A DNA stretch of 64,000 nucleotides from Nocardia arizonensis (lineage in GTDB: Bacteria; Actinomycetota; Actinomycetes; Mycobacteriales; Mycobacteriaceae), in assembly GCF_001310275.1 (NCBI RefSeq), contig NZ_LGYZ01000078.1, forward strand, positions 62,001 through 126,000, written 5' to 3'. Under the pieces are notes generated by a model. That model had not been told where the DNA came from. It made no database searches and saw only the letters and a list, made by a program, of their open reading frames with translations. Each line of letters starts with the position of its first letter. Positions within the stretch are counted from its first letter, which is position 1. This document shows, piece by piece, positions 7,807 to 16,184 of the stretch. Both the position numbers and the translations under genes were made by a program.

Positions 7807-9043
7807 GCCACGCGCGGACAGGCCGCCGGGTTGCCATCACCGGCGTCGGTCCGATCAGCAGCATCGGCGCGGGCGCGGCCGACTTCCTGACCGGTCTGCG
7901 GTCGGGATCCTGTGGCGCGCAGCCGATCACGGCGTTCGAGACGGCGGGATTCGAACACAGCATCGGCTGCGAGGTCACCGATTTCGATCCGGCGGCGGCG
8001 GTCGCTCGCATCACCCCGCGCGACTACGGCCGATCCAGTCTGTTCGCCGCCGCGGCGGCGAACATGGCGCTGACCGACAGTCGGCTTCCGGCCGAATCCC
8101 TGCGCGCGGCGACCTCGCTGGTCGCCATCGGTACCACCGACGGCGAATCGCGCGATCTCGACGACCTGGTCCGCCAGGATGTCGCCGGAGGACGCGAGGA
8201 CGCGCCGTTCGACCCGGTGCTGGCCCGGCGGGTGCCCGCCGCGCGGCTGTCGGCGGCGGTGGCGGCCGAACTCGATCTGGTCGACACCGAGGCCGTCACC
8301 CTGACCACCGCGTGCGCGGCGGGAAACTACGCCATCGGCTACGGCTACGACGCGGTGCGTCTGGGCGAGGTCGACTACGCGCTGTGCGGCGGCGCGGATT
8401 CGGTGTGCCAGAAGACCTTCGCGGGCTTCTACCGGCTCGGCACCGTCGCACCGGACCTGTGCCGCCCGTTCGACTCCGGGCGGCGCGGCATACTCACCGG
8501 CGAGGGCGCGGGGGTGGTGCTGCTGGAACCGTGGGACGCGGCCGTGGCGCGCGGGGCGCACATCTATGCCGAAGTCCTCGGTTTCGGCCTCAACTGCGAC
8601 GCCGATCATCCGGTCGCGCCCAATGAGGATCGCATCGCCGAATGCATGCGCCTCGCGCTCGCCGACGCGGGCGTCGACCCGCACGGCGTCGACCTGATCT
8701 CCGCGCACGGCACCGGCACGATGGCCAACGACCGGACCGAATCCCGCGCCATCCGAGCGGTATTCGGCGACCGGGCGCCGCGCACCATTCCATCAAGTCG
8801 ATGATCGGGCACACCATGGGCGCGGCCAGCGCACTGTCGTCCATCGCCTGCGCCCTTGCCATCGACAACGGTTTCATTCCGCCGACGATCAACCATGTCG
8901 AGACCGACCCCGAATGCGGACTCGACTGCGTACCCAACCGGGCGATCGACTACGACCTGAAGGTGGTCCAGAACAACGGACTCGCCTTCGGCGGCAACAA
9001 TGCCGTGGTCGTACTCGCGAAGCCGGCTACCGCCGCGGCGTGA
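7803..9043 (+). pseudogene. Beta-ketoacyl synthase (KS-alpha) of the type II PKS, frameshifted
   Basis: The first frame (7803 to the stop at 8804) gives 333 residues with the catalytic C171 (TTACAAGNYA) and H302 (SAHGTGT). The remaining KS sequence continues in the -1-shifted frame to 9043. It contains the IKSMIGHTMGAAS motif with the second His and the C-terminal NGLAFGGNNAV. The frame changes near 8787-8795. Homologues usually read I-P-x-S-S-I-K here, and this sequence jumps from P to I-K, so about 10 nt (3 codons + 1) seem missing. As read, no intact KS is made. It could be a real mutation or an assembly error. Otherwise the gene is a normal KS-alpha coupled to the ACP and CLF genes. Confidence 0.85.
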
Positions 9044-9068
9044 ACGCCGAGGGCAGGATGGATTTCGC

Positions 9069-10073
9069 ATGGCAACCACAGCACTGAGTCACTGGTCGAC
9101 GCTGTCGCCCTACGGTCGGACCCACGAGGATTTCCGCGCCGGATTCGCCGCGGGCGGCGGGCGGACCGCGGTCACGGGGACGGTGCCGGGATTCGATATC
9201 CGCGGCACCCTCGGCAAGGCAGGCACCCGCAGCATGGACCGCGTCACCGCCCTGGCGGTCGCCGCCATCGGCAATCTCATGCGCGAACCCGGCGTCGCCG
9301 ATCTCATCGGGCCGGACAGCGCGATCGTACTGGGAACCACCGCGGGCAGCGTGGCCTCCACCATGCGCTTCACCCGCGATTCGCTGACCGAGGAGCGACC
9401 GTACCTGGTCGATCCCGCGCGTTTCCCGAACACCGTGATGAACTGTGCCGCAGGGCGTTCGGCCATCTGGCACAAGCTCGCCGGACCGAACGCCACGGTG
9501 GCGGGCGGCGCCGCGGCGGGATTGTTCGCGCTCAACTACGCGCGCCGACTGCTCGACACCGGCCGGGCCGACACCGTTGTCGTCGGCGCGGCCGAGGAAC
9601 TGTCCGCCGAACGCTCGCGTATCCACCCGCACACCGCGGGCGATACCGGCGCGCCGCTGTCGGAGGGTGCGGCGGTCTTCCTGATGAGCCGCGCGGGGGA
9701 GGGCGCGCGGCCCGGTGCCGAACTGTTGGCCCCGGTGCGCAGTCGCGTGGTCGCGCGCGAGGATCTGGCCGCCGCCATCGGACCGCAGTGCGCGGCCACC
9801 CTCGCCCGGGCCGGTGTCACCGCCGGGGAGGTCGACGCCATCGCCTGCGTCGGACCGGTCGAGATCGACGATGCCGTCCGCGCGGCCCTCCCGGCGGTCG
9901 GCGCGGTGCTGCGCCCGCAGGACCACATCGGCGACACGGGGGCGGCCCAGAGCGCCTTCGCGGTCGGCATGCTCGCCGCGCGCGGCGGGTCCGGCATCGG
10001 ACTCGTCCTCGCCTACGACGAGAACACGCTGGCGACCGCGGCGCTCCGATACGGTGCGGACGCCATCGCATGA
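9069..10073 (+). CDS. KS-beta / chain-length-factor-like protein
   Basis: This 334-residue thiolase-fold protein resembles a ketosynthase, but the nucleophile is gone. The segment aligned with TACAAG reads AGGAAAGLF, placing an Ala (about A148) where Cys is needed. The two His motifs are also degenerate. This is the pattern of a CLF that pairs with KS-alpha to form the chain-elongating heterodimer. It is shorter than typical CLFs (about 400 aa), mainly through a reduced N-terminal region. The start was set at the ATG after the KS-alpha stop. Its stop overlaps the next gene by an ATGA junction. Confidence 0.8.
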   Translation: MATTALSHWSTLSPYGRTHEDFRAGFAAGGGRTAVTGTVPGFDIRGTLGKAGTRSMDRVTALAVAAIGNLMREPGVADLIGPDSAIVLGTTAGSVASTMRFTRDSLTEERPYLVDPARFPNTVMNCAAGRSAIWHKLAGPNATVAGGAAAGLFALNYARRLLDTGRADTVVVGAAEELSAERSRIHPHTAGDTGAPLSEGAAVFLMSRAGEGARPGAELLAPVRSRVVAREDLAAAIGPQCAATLARAGVTAGEVDAIACVGPVEIDDAVRAALPAVGAVLRPQDHIGDTGAAQSAFAVGMLAARGGSGIGLVLAYDENTLATAALRYGADAIA

Positions 10074-10462
10074 CCGCGCCGCCGCTGATCACCGAATCCT
10101 TCGTCCTCGAGACGCCCGCGCGGTCCGGCGACATCGCGACCGCGCGCCTGCGCCCCGATCCCGACGCCGCGATATTCGCGGGCCACTATCCCGAATTCGC
10201 CGTGATCCCCGGTGCGCTGCTCATCGATATCAGCGACCGGCTCGCCGCCGTGGCCTTCGGCGCGGAACTCGCCGGGCCGCGCTGCGATATCGACGCGGCC
10301 CAGTTCCGTAGTCCGCTGCTGCCCCGGTGGGTGATCGACCTGCGGGCAGAACTCGGCGTCGACGGCGACGACACACTGGTGCGCACGTGGTTCTTCCACG
10401 AATCGCGCAAGGCGGCCTCGGTGCGGCTGCGCTACCGGTCGGGAACGGGAGTGACATGTTGA
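10070..10462 (+). CDS. FabZ-like hotdog protein, His half-site
   Basis: This 130-residue protein has the FabZ-type segment GHYPEFAVIPGALLID. H39 is present, while the usual catalytic Glu 14 residues later is D53. The N-terminal FabZ region is reduced. The next gene encodes a FabZ-like protein with the opposite pattern (no His, Glu kept). The pair may therefore form a heterodimeric dehydratase with a shared active site, as described for highly reducing type II PKS systems. It starts in an ATGA overlap with the CLF gene and overlaps the next gene by 7 nt. Confidence 0.75.
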   Translation: MTAPPLITESFVLETPARSGDIATARLRPDPDAAIFAGHYPEFAVIPGALLIDISDRLAAVAFGAELAGPRCDIDAAQFRSPLLPRWVIDLRAELGVDGDDTLVRTWFFHESRKAASVRLRYRSGTGVTC

Positions 10463-10947
10463 ACGACAACGATATTCGGCGGCTGCTACCGCACCGGTCG
10501 CCGATGGCGCTGCTCGACGGCGTCGTCGACTGCACCGACGCGCGGGTGCACGCGCGCTTCGGTGCGGCGGGACTCGAATTCCACAGCCGGGACTGCACAT
10601 TCGCGCGTGACGCGGACGGGTTCTGGCCGTGGGCGCTGGTACTGGAGGCATGGTGTCAGGCGGCGGCGATCGTGATGACCCGTCCCTGGCGCGCCGAGGG
10701 TGACCGCGCGGCACCCGCCGTGCTGATCAGCAGACTGACCTCGGTCCGTATGCCCGGTGCGGTCGCACTCGGCGAGACCGTCGATCTGTACGCGCGGATA
10801 ACCGATCGGTACCCCGCGGCCACGGCACTGTCCGGGTACGCGCGGGTCGGGTCGCGGCGGGTGCTCGAGGTCGAGCGGCTGACCGCGTCGCTGCGGCCGT
10901 TCGACGACCTCGTCACGGCCGCGGGGAACGGAGACGAACATGGGTGA
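10456..10947 (+). CDS. FabZ-like hotdog protein, Glu half-site
   Basis: This 163-residue protein begins like FabZ (IRRLLPHRSPMALLDGV). Where FabZ has GHFP it reads TFARDADGFWPW, so the catalytic His position is A50. The Glu is kept as E64 in ALVLEAWCQAA. Alone it should not be a normal FabZ. With the upstream His-bearing protein it could build a complete H/E dyad. It overlaps both neighbours (7 nt upstream, 8 nt downstream), consistent with co-translation of complex subunits. Confidence 0.75.
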   Translation: MLNDNDIRRLLPHRSPMALLDGVVDCTDARVHARFGAAGLEFHSRDCTFARDADGFWPWALVLEAWCQAAAIVMTRPWRAEGDRAAPAVLISRLTSVRMPGAVALGETVDLYARITDRYPAATALSGYARVGSRRVLEVERLTASLRPFDDLVTAAGNGDEHG

Positions 10948-11677
10948 GAATCGTCCGGTCGCCGTGGTCACCGGAGGGTCGCGGGGGATCGGCCGCGAGA
11001 TCGTCCTCGACCTGGCGCGCACCGGTCACGACGTGGCGTTCTGCTATCGCGGCGACGCCGCCGCGGCCGCGGAGGTGGTCGAGGCCGCCGGGACGGCGAC
11101 CGTGGTGCCCTACCGCGTCGACGTGTCCGACGGCGACCAGGTGAACGACTTCCTGACCGAGGTCGGCGACGAACTCGGTCCGCCCTCGTGCGTGGTGACC
11201 TCGGCCGGGGTGACCGCGGACGGTCCGCTGGCCGCCATGGACGCCGAGAGTTGGAGCAAGGTCATCGACACCAATCTGACCGGGGTGTTCAACGTGGGCC
11301 GCCGCGCCGTATTCGACATGGTCAAACAACGCAGCGGCAGCATCGTCACCATCTCCTCGGTGTCGGGGGTGTACGGCAATCCGGGGCAGACCAACTACAG
11401 CGCCGCCAAGGCGGGCACCATCGGGTTCACCAAGGCGCTGGCCAAGGAGGTCGGCCGTTTCGGGGTGCGCGCCAATGCCGTGGTGCCGGGATATATCGAC
11501 AGCGATATGACCGCGGCCATGAGCCGGGCCAGACGGGAGGCTGCGACATCCTCGATCGCCCTGCGCCGCTTCGGGAATCCCGCCGACGTGGCGAATCTGG
11601 TGAGTTTCCTGGCCTCCGATCGCGCCGCCTACATCACCGGGGCGGTACTGCACGTCGACGGCGGGATCACGCTGTGA
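10940..11677 (+). CDS. FabG-type 3-ketoacyl-ACP reductase (SDR)
   Basis: This 245-residue classical SDR has the cofactor loop TGGSRGIG (11-18) and the complete catalytic tetrad N112, S140, Y153 and K157 (YSAAK). It ends with HVDGGITL, as FabG proteins do. It should reduce the 3-keto group after each KS/CLF condensation, giving the hydroxyacyl substrate for the dehydratases. With KS/CLF, ACP and dehydratases but no enoyl reductase in view, the chain should remain a conjugated polyene. Translation is coupled by an 8-nt overlap with the gene upstream. Confidence 0.88.
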   Translation: MGENRPVAVVTGGSRGIGREIVLDLARTGHDVAFCYRGDAAAAAEVVEAAGTATVVPYRVDVSDGDQVNDFLTEVGDELGPPSCVVTSAGVTADGPLAAMDAESWSKVIDTNLTGVFNVGRRAVFDMVKQRSGSIVTISSVSGVYGNPGQTNYSAAKAGTIGFTKALAKEVGRFGVRANAVVPGYIDSDMTAAMSRARREAATSSIALRRFGNPADVANLVSFLASDRAAYITGAVLHVDGGITL

Positions 11678-11714
11678 AGCGACACCGCGCCGCCACGACC
11701 TCGAACGGATCATC

Positions 11715-12404
11715 ATGAAATCTGCTCCACGAGCGTACTTCTCGTTCCGCAGCCCGTACTCCTGGCTGGCCTTCCACGATCTGCGCCTGCACAGTCCGCG
11801 GCTGCTGCGCGAGATCGAGTGGCGGCCCTTCTGGGAGCCCGACGCGGAATTCGACGCACTGCTGACCCGGGCGGGCGGCGAATTCCCCTACACCCCGATG
11901 TCGCGGGCCAAACACTTCTACCTGCTGCGTGACGTGCGCAGGCTGGCGCGGCGGCGCGGGCTCACCAACTGCTGGCCCGCCGATGTCGAACCACGTTGGG
12001 AGCCAGCGCATCTGACCTGGTTCGTGGCCGAAGACGCGGGTCTGGCCCTGGAATACATGGACCGCGTGTACGCCGCGCGCTGGCTCGAGGACGCCGACAT
12101 CTGCGATCCGCGGGTCGTGGGCGCGGTGGCGCGCGCGGTGGGCGTCGATGTCGACATGGACGCGGTGCTCGCCTCGCCCGCCCTGCGCGCCCGCGCCCTC
12201 GACGCCCTGCTCGCGGTATGCGCCGACGACGTCTTCGGCGTGCCCATGTTCCTGCGCGGCCGGGACAAGTACTGGGGTCTGGACCGGCTGGCGGACTTCG
12301 TGGCCGCGGTCGCGCCCGAACCGATCCCCGACCTGCCCGACACCGTGGCGGCAGGGCTGCTGCGCCGCACCGCCGACGTGGGTCACGCGGGCGGGTGCGG
12401 CTGA
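11715..12404 (+). CDS. DsbA/GST-kappa-fold protein, 2-hydroxychromene-2-carboxylate isomerase-like
   Basis: This 229-residue protein starts YFSFRSPYSWLAF, the signature of the HCCA-isomerase/GST-kappa branch of the thioredoxin superfamily. The Ser (S13) replaces a redox Cys, and the cis-proline segment reads FGVPMF. HCCA isomerase catalyses a thiol-assisted cis-trans isomerisation. As the last gene on this strand of the polyene cluster, it could set the geometry of a double bond in the polyene or handle a thiol adduct. Function here is inferred. A simple DsbA-like oxidoreductase role is unlikely because the CXXC is missing. Confidence 0.75.
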   Translation: MKSAPRAYFSFRSPYSWLAFHDLRLHSPRLLREIEWRPFWEPDAEFDALLTRAGGEFPYTPMSRAKHFYLLRDVRRLARRRGLTNCWPADVEPRWEPAHLTWFVAEDAGLALEYMDRVYAARWLEDADICDPRVVGAVARAVGVDVDMDAVLASPALRARALDALLAVCADDVFGVPMFLRGRDKYWGLDRLADFVAAVAPEPIPDLPDTVAAGLLRRTADVGHAGGCG

Positions 12405-12729
12405 GCGCTACCGCCGCGAGCCGAGCGACGATGGGGGCGCGCCACGATGCTCGGTGCTCGCGGCGGGCGCAGTGGTGGTAAAGTACGTCCAATTCCACGG
12501 TCCGGGAACGTATTACGACACCGAGCCGCCGCCGCGCCCGCGGGTGCGCGTGGACCGGGCGGCCGCGGCGACGTCGGCCACGCCCAGGGGGGTCGTGGTG
12601 ATCGTGGACGAACCGCGACAACGCACCGCTGGTGACAATCATCCATCGCCATTCGGGACATAGAGGCGGTAACGTACCAAATACGTTCCGGGTCGCGGCC
12701 CGGATCCGATTGTCGCGAGAGGATTGCCC
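12405..12729. other. Intergenic stretch with two short palindromes
   Basis: No coding region was seen. Two related inverted repeats occur: CGTA-T-TACG at 12509-12517 and AACGTA-CCAAA-TACGTT at 12671-12687. The second lies about 40 bp before the acyl-CoA dehydrogenase start, a plausible operator position. The regulator is unknown. Confidence 0.35.
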
Positions 12730-14526
12730 GTGCGTTCCCAGTTGATCTCCCGCCGGGATCTGGAGTTCCTGCTGTACGAGTGGTTGCGGGTCGAGGAGTT
12801 GACCGCGCTGCCGCGTTTCGCCGAACACTCGCGGGAGACCTTCGACGGATTCCTCGACCTGTGCGAAGAGCTCGCTACCAGGCATTTCGCCCCGCACAAC
12901 AAGCGCAACGACAGCATGGAGCCCACCTTCGACGGCACCCGCGTCAGCGTCATACCGGAGGTGAAAGCCGCGATCGAGGCATTCGCCAAGGCCAATCTCA
13001 TCGGCGCGGCGATGGACGAGCGGCACGGCGGCATGCAGTTGCCCGCGGTGGTGGACGCGGCCGGGCTGTGCTGGTTCCAGGCCGCCAACGCGGGCACCAT
13101 GGCGTATCTGTTCCTCACCATCGGCAACGCCGACCTGCTCATCGCGCACGGCACCCCCGACCAGGTCGAGCGCTTCGTGCTGCCGATGGTCGAGGGCCGG
13201 TGCACCGGGACCATGTGTCTGTCGGAACCGCAGGCGGGCTCCTCGCTGGCCGACATCGTGACCCGCGCCGAACCGCGCGAGGACGGCACCTACCGGTTGT
13301 TCGGGTCGAAGACGTGGATCTCCGGCGGCGATCACGAGATGACCGAGAACATCGCGCACCTGGTGCTGGCCAAGATCCCGGGCGGCCCGGCCGGGGTCAA
13401 GGGCATCTCGCTGTTCCTGGTGCCCAAATACCTGGTCGAGGCCGACGGCTCGGTGGGGGAGCGCAACGACGTCACCCTGGCGGGCCTCAATCACAAGATG
13501 GGCTATCGCGGCACCACCAACGCGGTACTGAACTTCGGCGAGGGCACGCACTCCCCCGGCGGCGAGTCCGGCGCGATCGGCTACCTCATCGGCGAACCGC
13601 ACCGCGGCCTGTCCTATATGTTCCACATGATGAACGAGGCCCGGCTCGGCGTCGGACTCGGCGCGACCGCTCTCGGCTACACCGGTTACCTCAAATCGCT
13701 CGCCTACGCGCGCGAACGTCGACAGGGACGCGCGATCACCGCGAAAGACCCTGCGACACCGCAGATCCCGATCATCGAACACGCCGACGTGCGGCGCATG
13801 CTGCTGGCCCAGAAGTCCTATGTCGAGGGCGCGCTGGCACTGCTGCTGTACTGCCACCGCCTCACCGACCTGAAGCGCACCGCCACCGATCCCGACGCCG
13901 CGCGCGAGCACGCCATGCTGCTCGACATCCTGACCGGCGTCGCCAAGAGCTGGCCGTCGCAGTGGTGCGTCGAGGCCAACAGCCTGGCCATCCAGGTGCA
14001 CGGCGGCTACGGCTACACCCGCGAATACGATGTCGAACAGCACTACCGCGACAATCGGCTCAACCCCATCCACGAGGGCACGCACGGCATCCAGGGCATG
14101 GATCTGCTGGGGCGCAAGGTGATCCAGCACAACGGCGCTGGTCTCGGCCTGCTCGCCGCGGCCGTCGGCGGCACCGTCGCGGCGGCGGGTGCGGCGGGCG
14201 GGGCGACCGCCGAACTGGCCGCCGCGCTCGAGGCGGCATGGCAGCGACTGGTCGCCGTCACCGCGTCGATGTTCGCCGCGGGCGATCCGGCCGCGGCCAT
14301 GGCCAACTCCACCGTCTACCTTGAGGCGTTCGGGCATATCGTCATCGCCTGGATGTGGTTGGAGCAGGCCGTCGCCGCGCACGGTCGCGAAGGTGATTTC
14401 TACGACGGCAAACGCGCCGCGGCCACCTACTTCTTCCGCTACGAACTGCCGAAGACGGGTCCGCAGCTGGACCTGCTCGACGCACTGGACCGCACCACCC
14501 TCGACATGCGCGACAGCTGGTTCTGA
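12730..14526 (+). CDS. Acyl-CoA dehydrogenase with DmdC-like C-terminal extension
   Basis: This 598-residue member of the long (about 600 aa) acyl-CoA dehydrogenases resembles 3-methylmercaptopropionyl-CoA dehydrogenase DmdC. The ACAD core carries the flavin-site motif [16 protein letters not shown]. The likely catalytic base is E449 in IHEGTHGIQ, followed by the C-terminal extra domain. It oxidises an acyl-CoA to the enoyl-CoA with electrons passed to ETF. The GTG at 12730 is chosen because GAGAGGA ends six bases upstream, while the TTG six bases earlier has no spacing. It is a single-gene unit ending at a strong bidirectional terminator. Confidence 0.88.
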   Translation: MRSQLISRRDLEFLLYEWLRVEELTALPRFAEHSRETFDGFLDLCEELATRHFAPHNKRNDSMEPTFDGTRVSVIPEVKAAIEAFAKANLIGAAMDERHGGMQLPAVVDAAGLCWFQAANAGTMAYLFLTIGNADLLIAHGTPDQVERFVLPMVEGRCTGTMCLSEPQAGSSLADIVTRAEPREDGTYRLFGSKTWISGGDHEMTENIAHLVLAKIPGGPAGVKGISLFLVPKYLVEADGSVGERNDVTLAGLNHKMGYRGTTNAVLNFGEGTHSPGGESGAIGYLIGEPHRGLSYMFHMMNEARLGVGLGATALGYTGYLKSLAYARERRQGRAITAKDPATPQIPIIEHADVRRMLLAQKSYVEGALALLLYCHRLTDLKRTATDPDAAREHAMLLDILTGVAKSWPSQWCVEANSLAIQVHGGYGYTREYDVEQHYRDNRLNPIHEGTHGIQGMDLLGRKVIQHNGAGLGLLAAAVGGTVAAAGAAGGATAELAAALEAAWQRLVAVTASMFAAGDPAAAMANSTVYLEAFGHIVIAWMWLEQAVAAHGREGDFYDGKRAAATYFFRYELPKTGPQLDLLDALDRTTLDMRDSWF

Positions 14527-14607
14527 CCCTCGCGCGAGTTCACGGCCACCCCTCGTTCGGGCCGTGCCGACTTCGAAGCCGCGTCCGGCCGAGCGACCGG
14601 GCAACCC

Positions 14608-14641
14608 GAGGACCCGCCCACGCCGGGGGAGGCGGGTCCTC
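14608..14641. terminator. Bidirectional intrinsic terminator hairpin
   Basis: A perfect 11-bp stem (GAGGACCCGCC at 14608-14618 and its complement at 14631-14641) with a 12-nt loop sits between two convergent genes. It should terminate both the acyl-CoA dehydrogenase and the flavin oxidoreductase. There is no strong T-run, as is common in high-GC actinomycetes. Confidence 0.75.
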
Positions 14642-14649
14642 GGCCGCGC

Positions 14650-16011
14650 TCACAGGTGGTGATTCGCCACGAACATCGACCCGGCGGCGTAGCTGTCGCG
14701 CACTCGGCACAGTCGGGCCCAGTCCTCGCCGTCATAGAAGCGACCCGTGTCGACCCGGTTCTCGGCGAAGGTCGGGACCAGATTCGGCCGCGACCACGGC
14801 GACATGGCGCGCACGACGGCGAAGGCGGCCGCCCGGCCCGCGACCGCGGCCGCGGGCGAGGGCGCGATCGCGACGCAGAGCAGTCCGTAGTCGCCCGGAA
14901 TGTGGGACAGGGCGCCGCCGTCGGCGGCGGGACGGGACAGCGCACCGCCCATGTGACGGAGTTCGGCGAACATGAGTCCGGCCGCGGTGCCGTCGCCGAC
15001 CTGGTCGAGGAAGGCGGCCACGGCGGCGTCGTCGAGTTCGCCGAGCACGCTGTGGTCACCCACCGCCGGTGACGGGTTCGGCGGGTCCATGTGGACGCTG
15101 AGCAGGCCCGAGGCCGGAATGCGGGCGAAGGTGTCGATCTCGGGAGCCAGGGCGCGCAGCGGTGCGAGCAGATCGGCGGCGGTCTCGTCGTCGCTCAGGA
15201 TCGCGCCGTCGATCACCACGACATCGCGGCCCGACAGGAACGGCGGCAGTTCCGGCAGCGGCGGGAAACTCATGACCCGCATGCTGGTCGTCACCGACTC
15301 GGGTGCGGTCCGGGTCCATTCGACCCAGGCGGGCACGACCTCGGCGGCGCGGGCACGATCCCACAGCAACATGCCCGCGACGATGTCGGCGTAGGGCAGC
15401 AGGTCGATCTCGAGCGCGACGACCACCCCCAGGTTTCCGCCGCCGCCGCGCACGGCCCAGAACAGGTCGGGATGCTCCTCGGCGGTGGCGCGCACCAGCG
15501 ACCCGTCGCCGAGCACGATCTCGACCGCGCGCAGCATGTTCGCGGCGACGCCGTGTCTGCGTCCGTAGAACGACAGACCGCCGCTCAGCAGGTATCCCGC
15601 CACCGCGACATCGGGCGCGCTACCGTGCTGCGCGGTCAGCCCGTGCGGGGCCGCGGCGGCCACTACCTGATGCCACTGCGTGCCCCCGAGGACCCGTGCG
15701 GTGCGCGCCGCCGGGTCGACGGTCACACCGGTGAATTCCGACAGCCGCAGCAGCACGACGTCGGTGAGGGTCGTATCGGCGAGCGGACCGGCGCCGTGTC
15801 CGGTGCTCTGCGGCGCGATCCGCAGACCGTCCGCGGCAGCCGCCCGCACCACGGCCGCGACCTGGTCGGCGTCGCGGGGCAGGGCGACCGCGGCGGGCCG
15901 CTGGTCGACGGCCAGATTCCAGGGGGTGCGCGCGGCGTCGTAGCCGTCGTCGCCGGGCAGGTGCAGTTCGCAGTCGTCGCGCAGAGTCGCGAGGGCGAGG
16001 GAGGTGGTCAT
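14650..16011 (-). CDS. FAD-linked oxidoreductase, berberine-bridge-enzyme type
   Basis: This 453-residue protein has a PCMH-type FAD domain (FAD_binding_4). VALPRDADQVAAVVRAAAADG is followed by APQSTGHGAG, whose His may be the covalent flavin link. The second covalent residue of bicovalent BBE enzymes (Cys) is not seen; that segment reads GSAPDVAVAGYLLSGG. The C-terminus ends near VANHHL, the BBE-type end with an N-H-x pattern. These enzymes oxidise alcohols, sugars or phenolics. The start ATG at 16011 follows AGGACC and fits the family. It is divergent from a LuxR regulator that may control it. Confidence 0.82.
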   Translation of the reverse strand: MTTSLALATLRDDCELHLPGDDGYDAARTPWNLAVDQRPAAVALPRDADQVAAVVRAAAADGLRIAPQSTGHGAGPLADTTLTDVVLLRLSEFTGVTVDPAARTARVLGGTQWHQVVAAAAPHGLTAQHGSAPDVAVAGYLLSGGLSFYGRRHGVAANMLRAVEIVLGDGSLVRATAEEHPDLFWAVRGGGGNLGVVVALEIDLLPYADIVAGMLLWDRARAAEVVPAWVEWTRTAPESVTTSMRVMSFPPLPELPPFLSGRDVVVIDGAILSDDETAADLLAPLRALAPEIDTFARIPASGLLSVHMDPPNPSPAVGDHSVLGELDDAAVAAFLDQVGDGTAAGLMFAELRHMGGALSRPAADGGALSHIPGDYGLLCVAIAPSPAAAVAGRAAAFAVVRAMSPWSRPNLVPTFAENRVDTGRFYDGEDWARLCRVRDSYAAGSMFVANHHL

Positions 16012-16133
16012 CGGGGTCCTTGTCACTCGGATGCCGGTATCGGGTTCGTCGATGACTCTGCCGTCGGCGGGGTCCGGCCACCATCCCGGTCGGAGGGGTA
16101 TTCGCGACCCGTCGGATCTGGTGGTGGCCGCGA

Positions 16134-16147
16134 CCCAGAGATCTGGG
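16134..16147. promoter_or_regulatory. Palindrome in the divergent oxidoreductase/luxR promoter
   Basis: CCCAGA-GA-TCTGGG is a perfect inverted repeat 37 bp before the LuxR start codon and 122 bp from the oxidoreductase start. It is a reasonable binding site for the dimeric LuxR-type HTH encoded alongside. Confidence 0.4.
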
Positions 16148-16184
16148 ATGGTGCCAGACGCGCGAATGGCGCACAATCGCGGGC

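Noticed and set aside
8780..8804. Programmed frameshifting in the KS gene
   Set aside because: No slippery heptamer, internal Shine-Dalgarno or stimulatory hairpin was seen at the joint, and conserved residues seem missing. A deletion or sequencing error is simpler.
11962..14604. An 880-codon antisense open frame over the acyl-CoA dehydrogenase
   Set aside because: No coding character; it spans two real genes and an intergenic region on the other strand.
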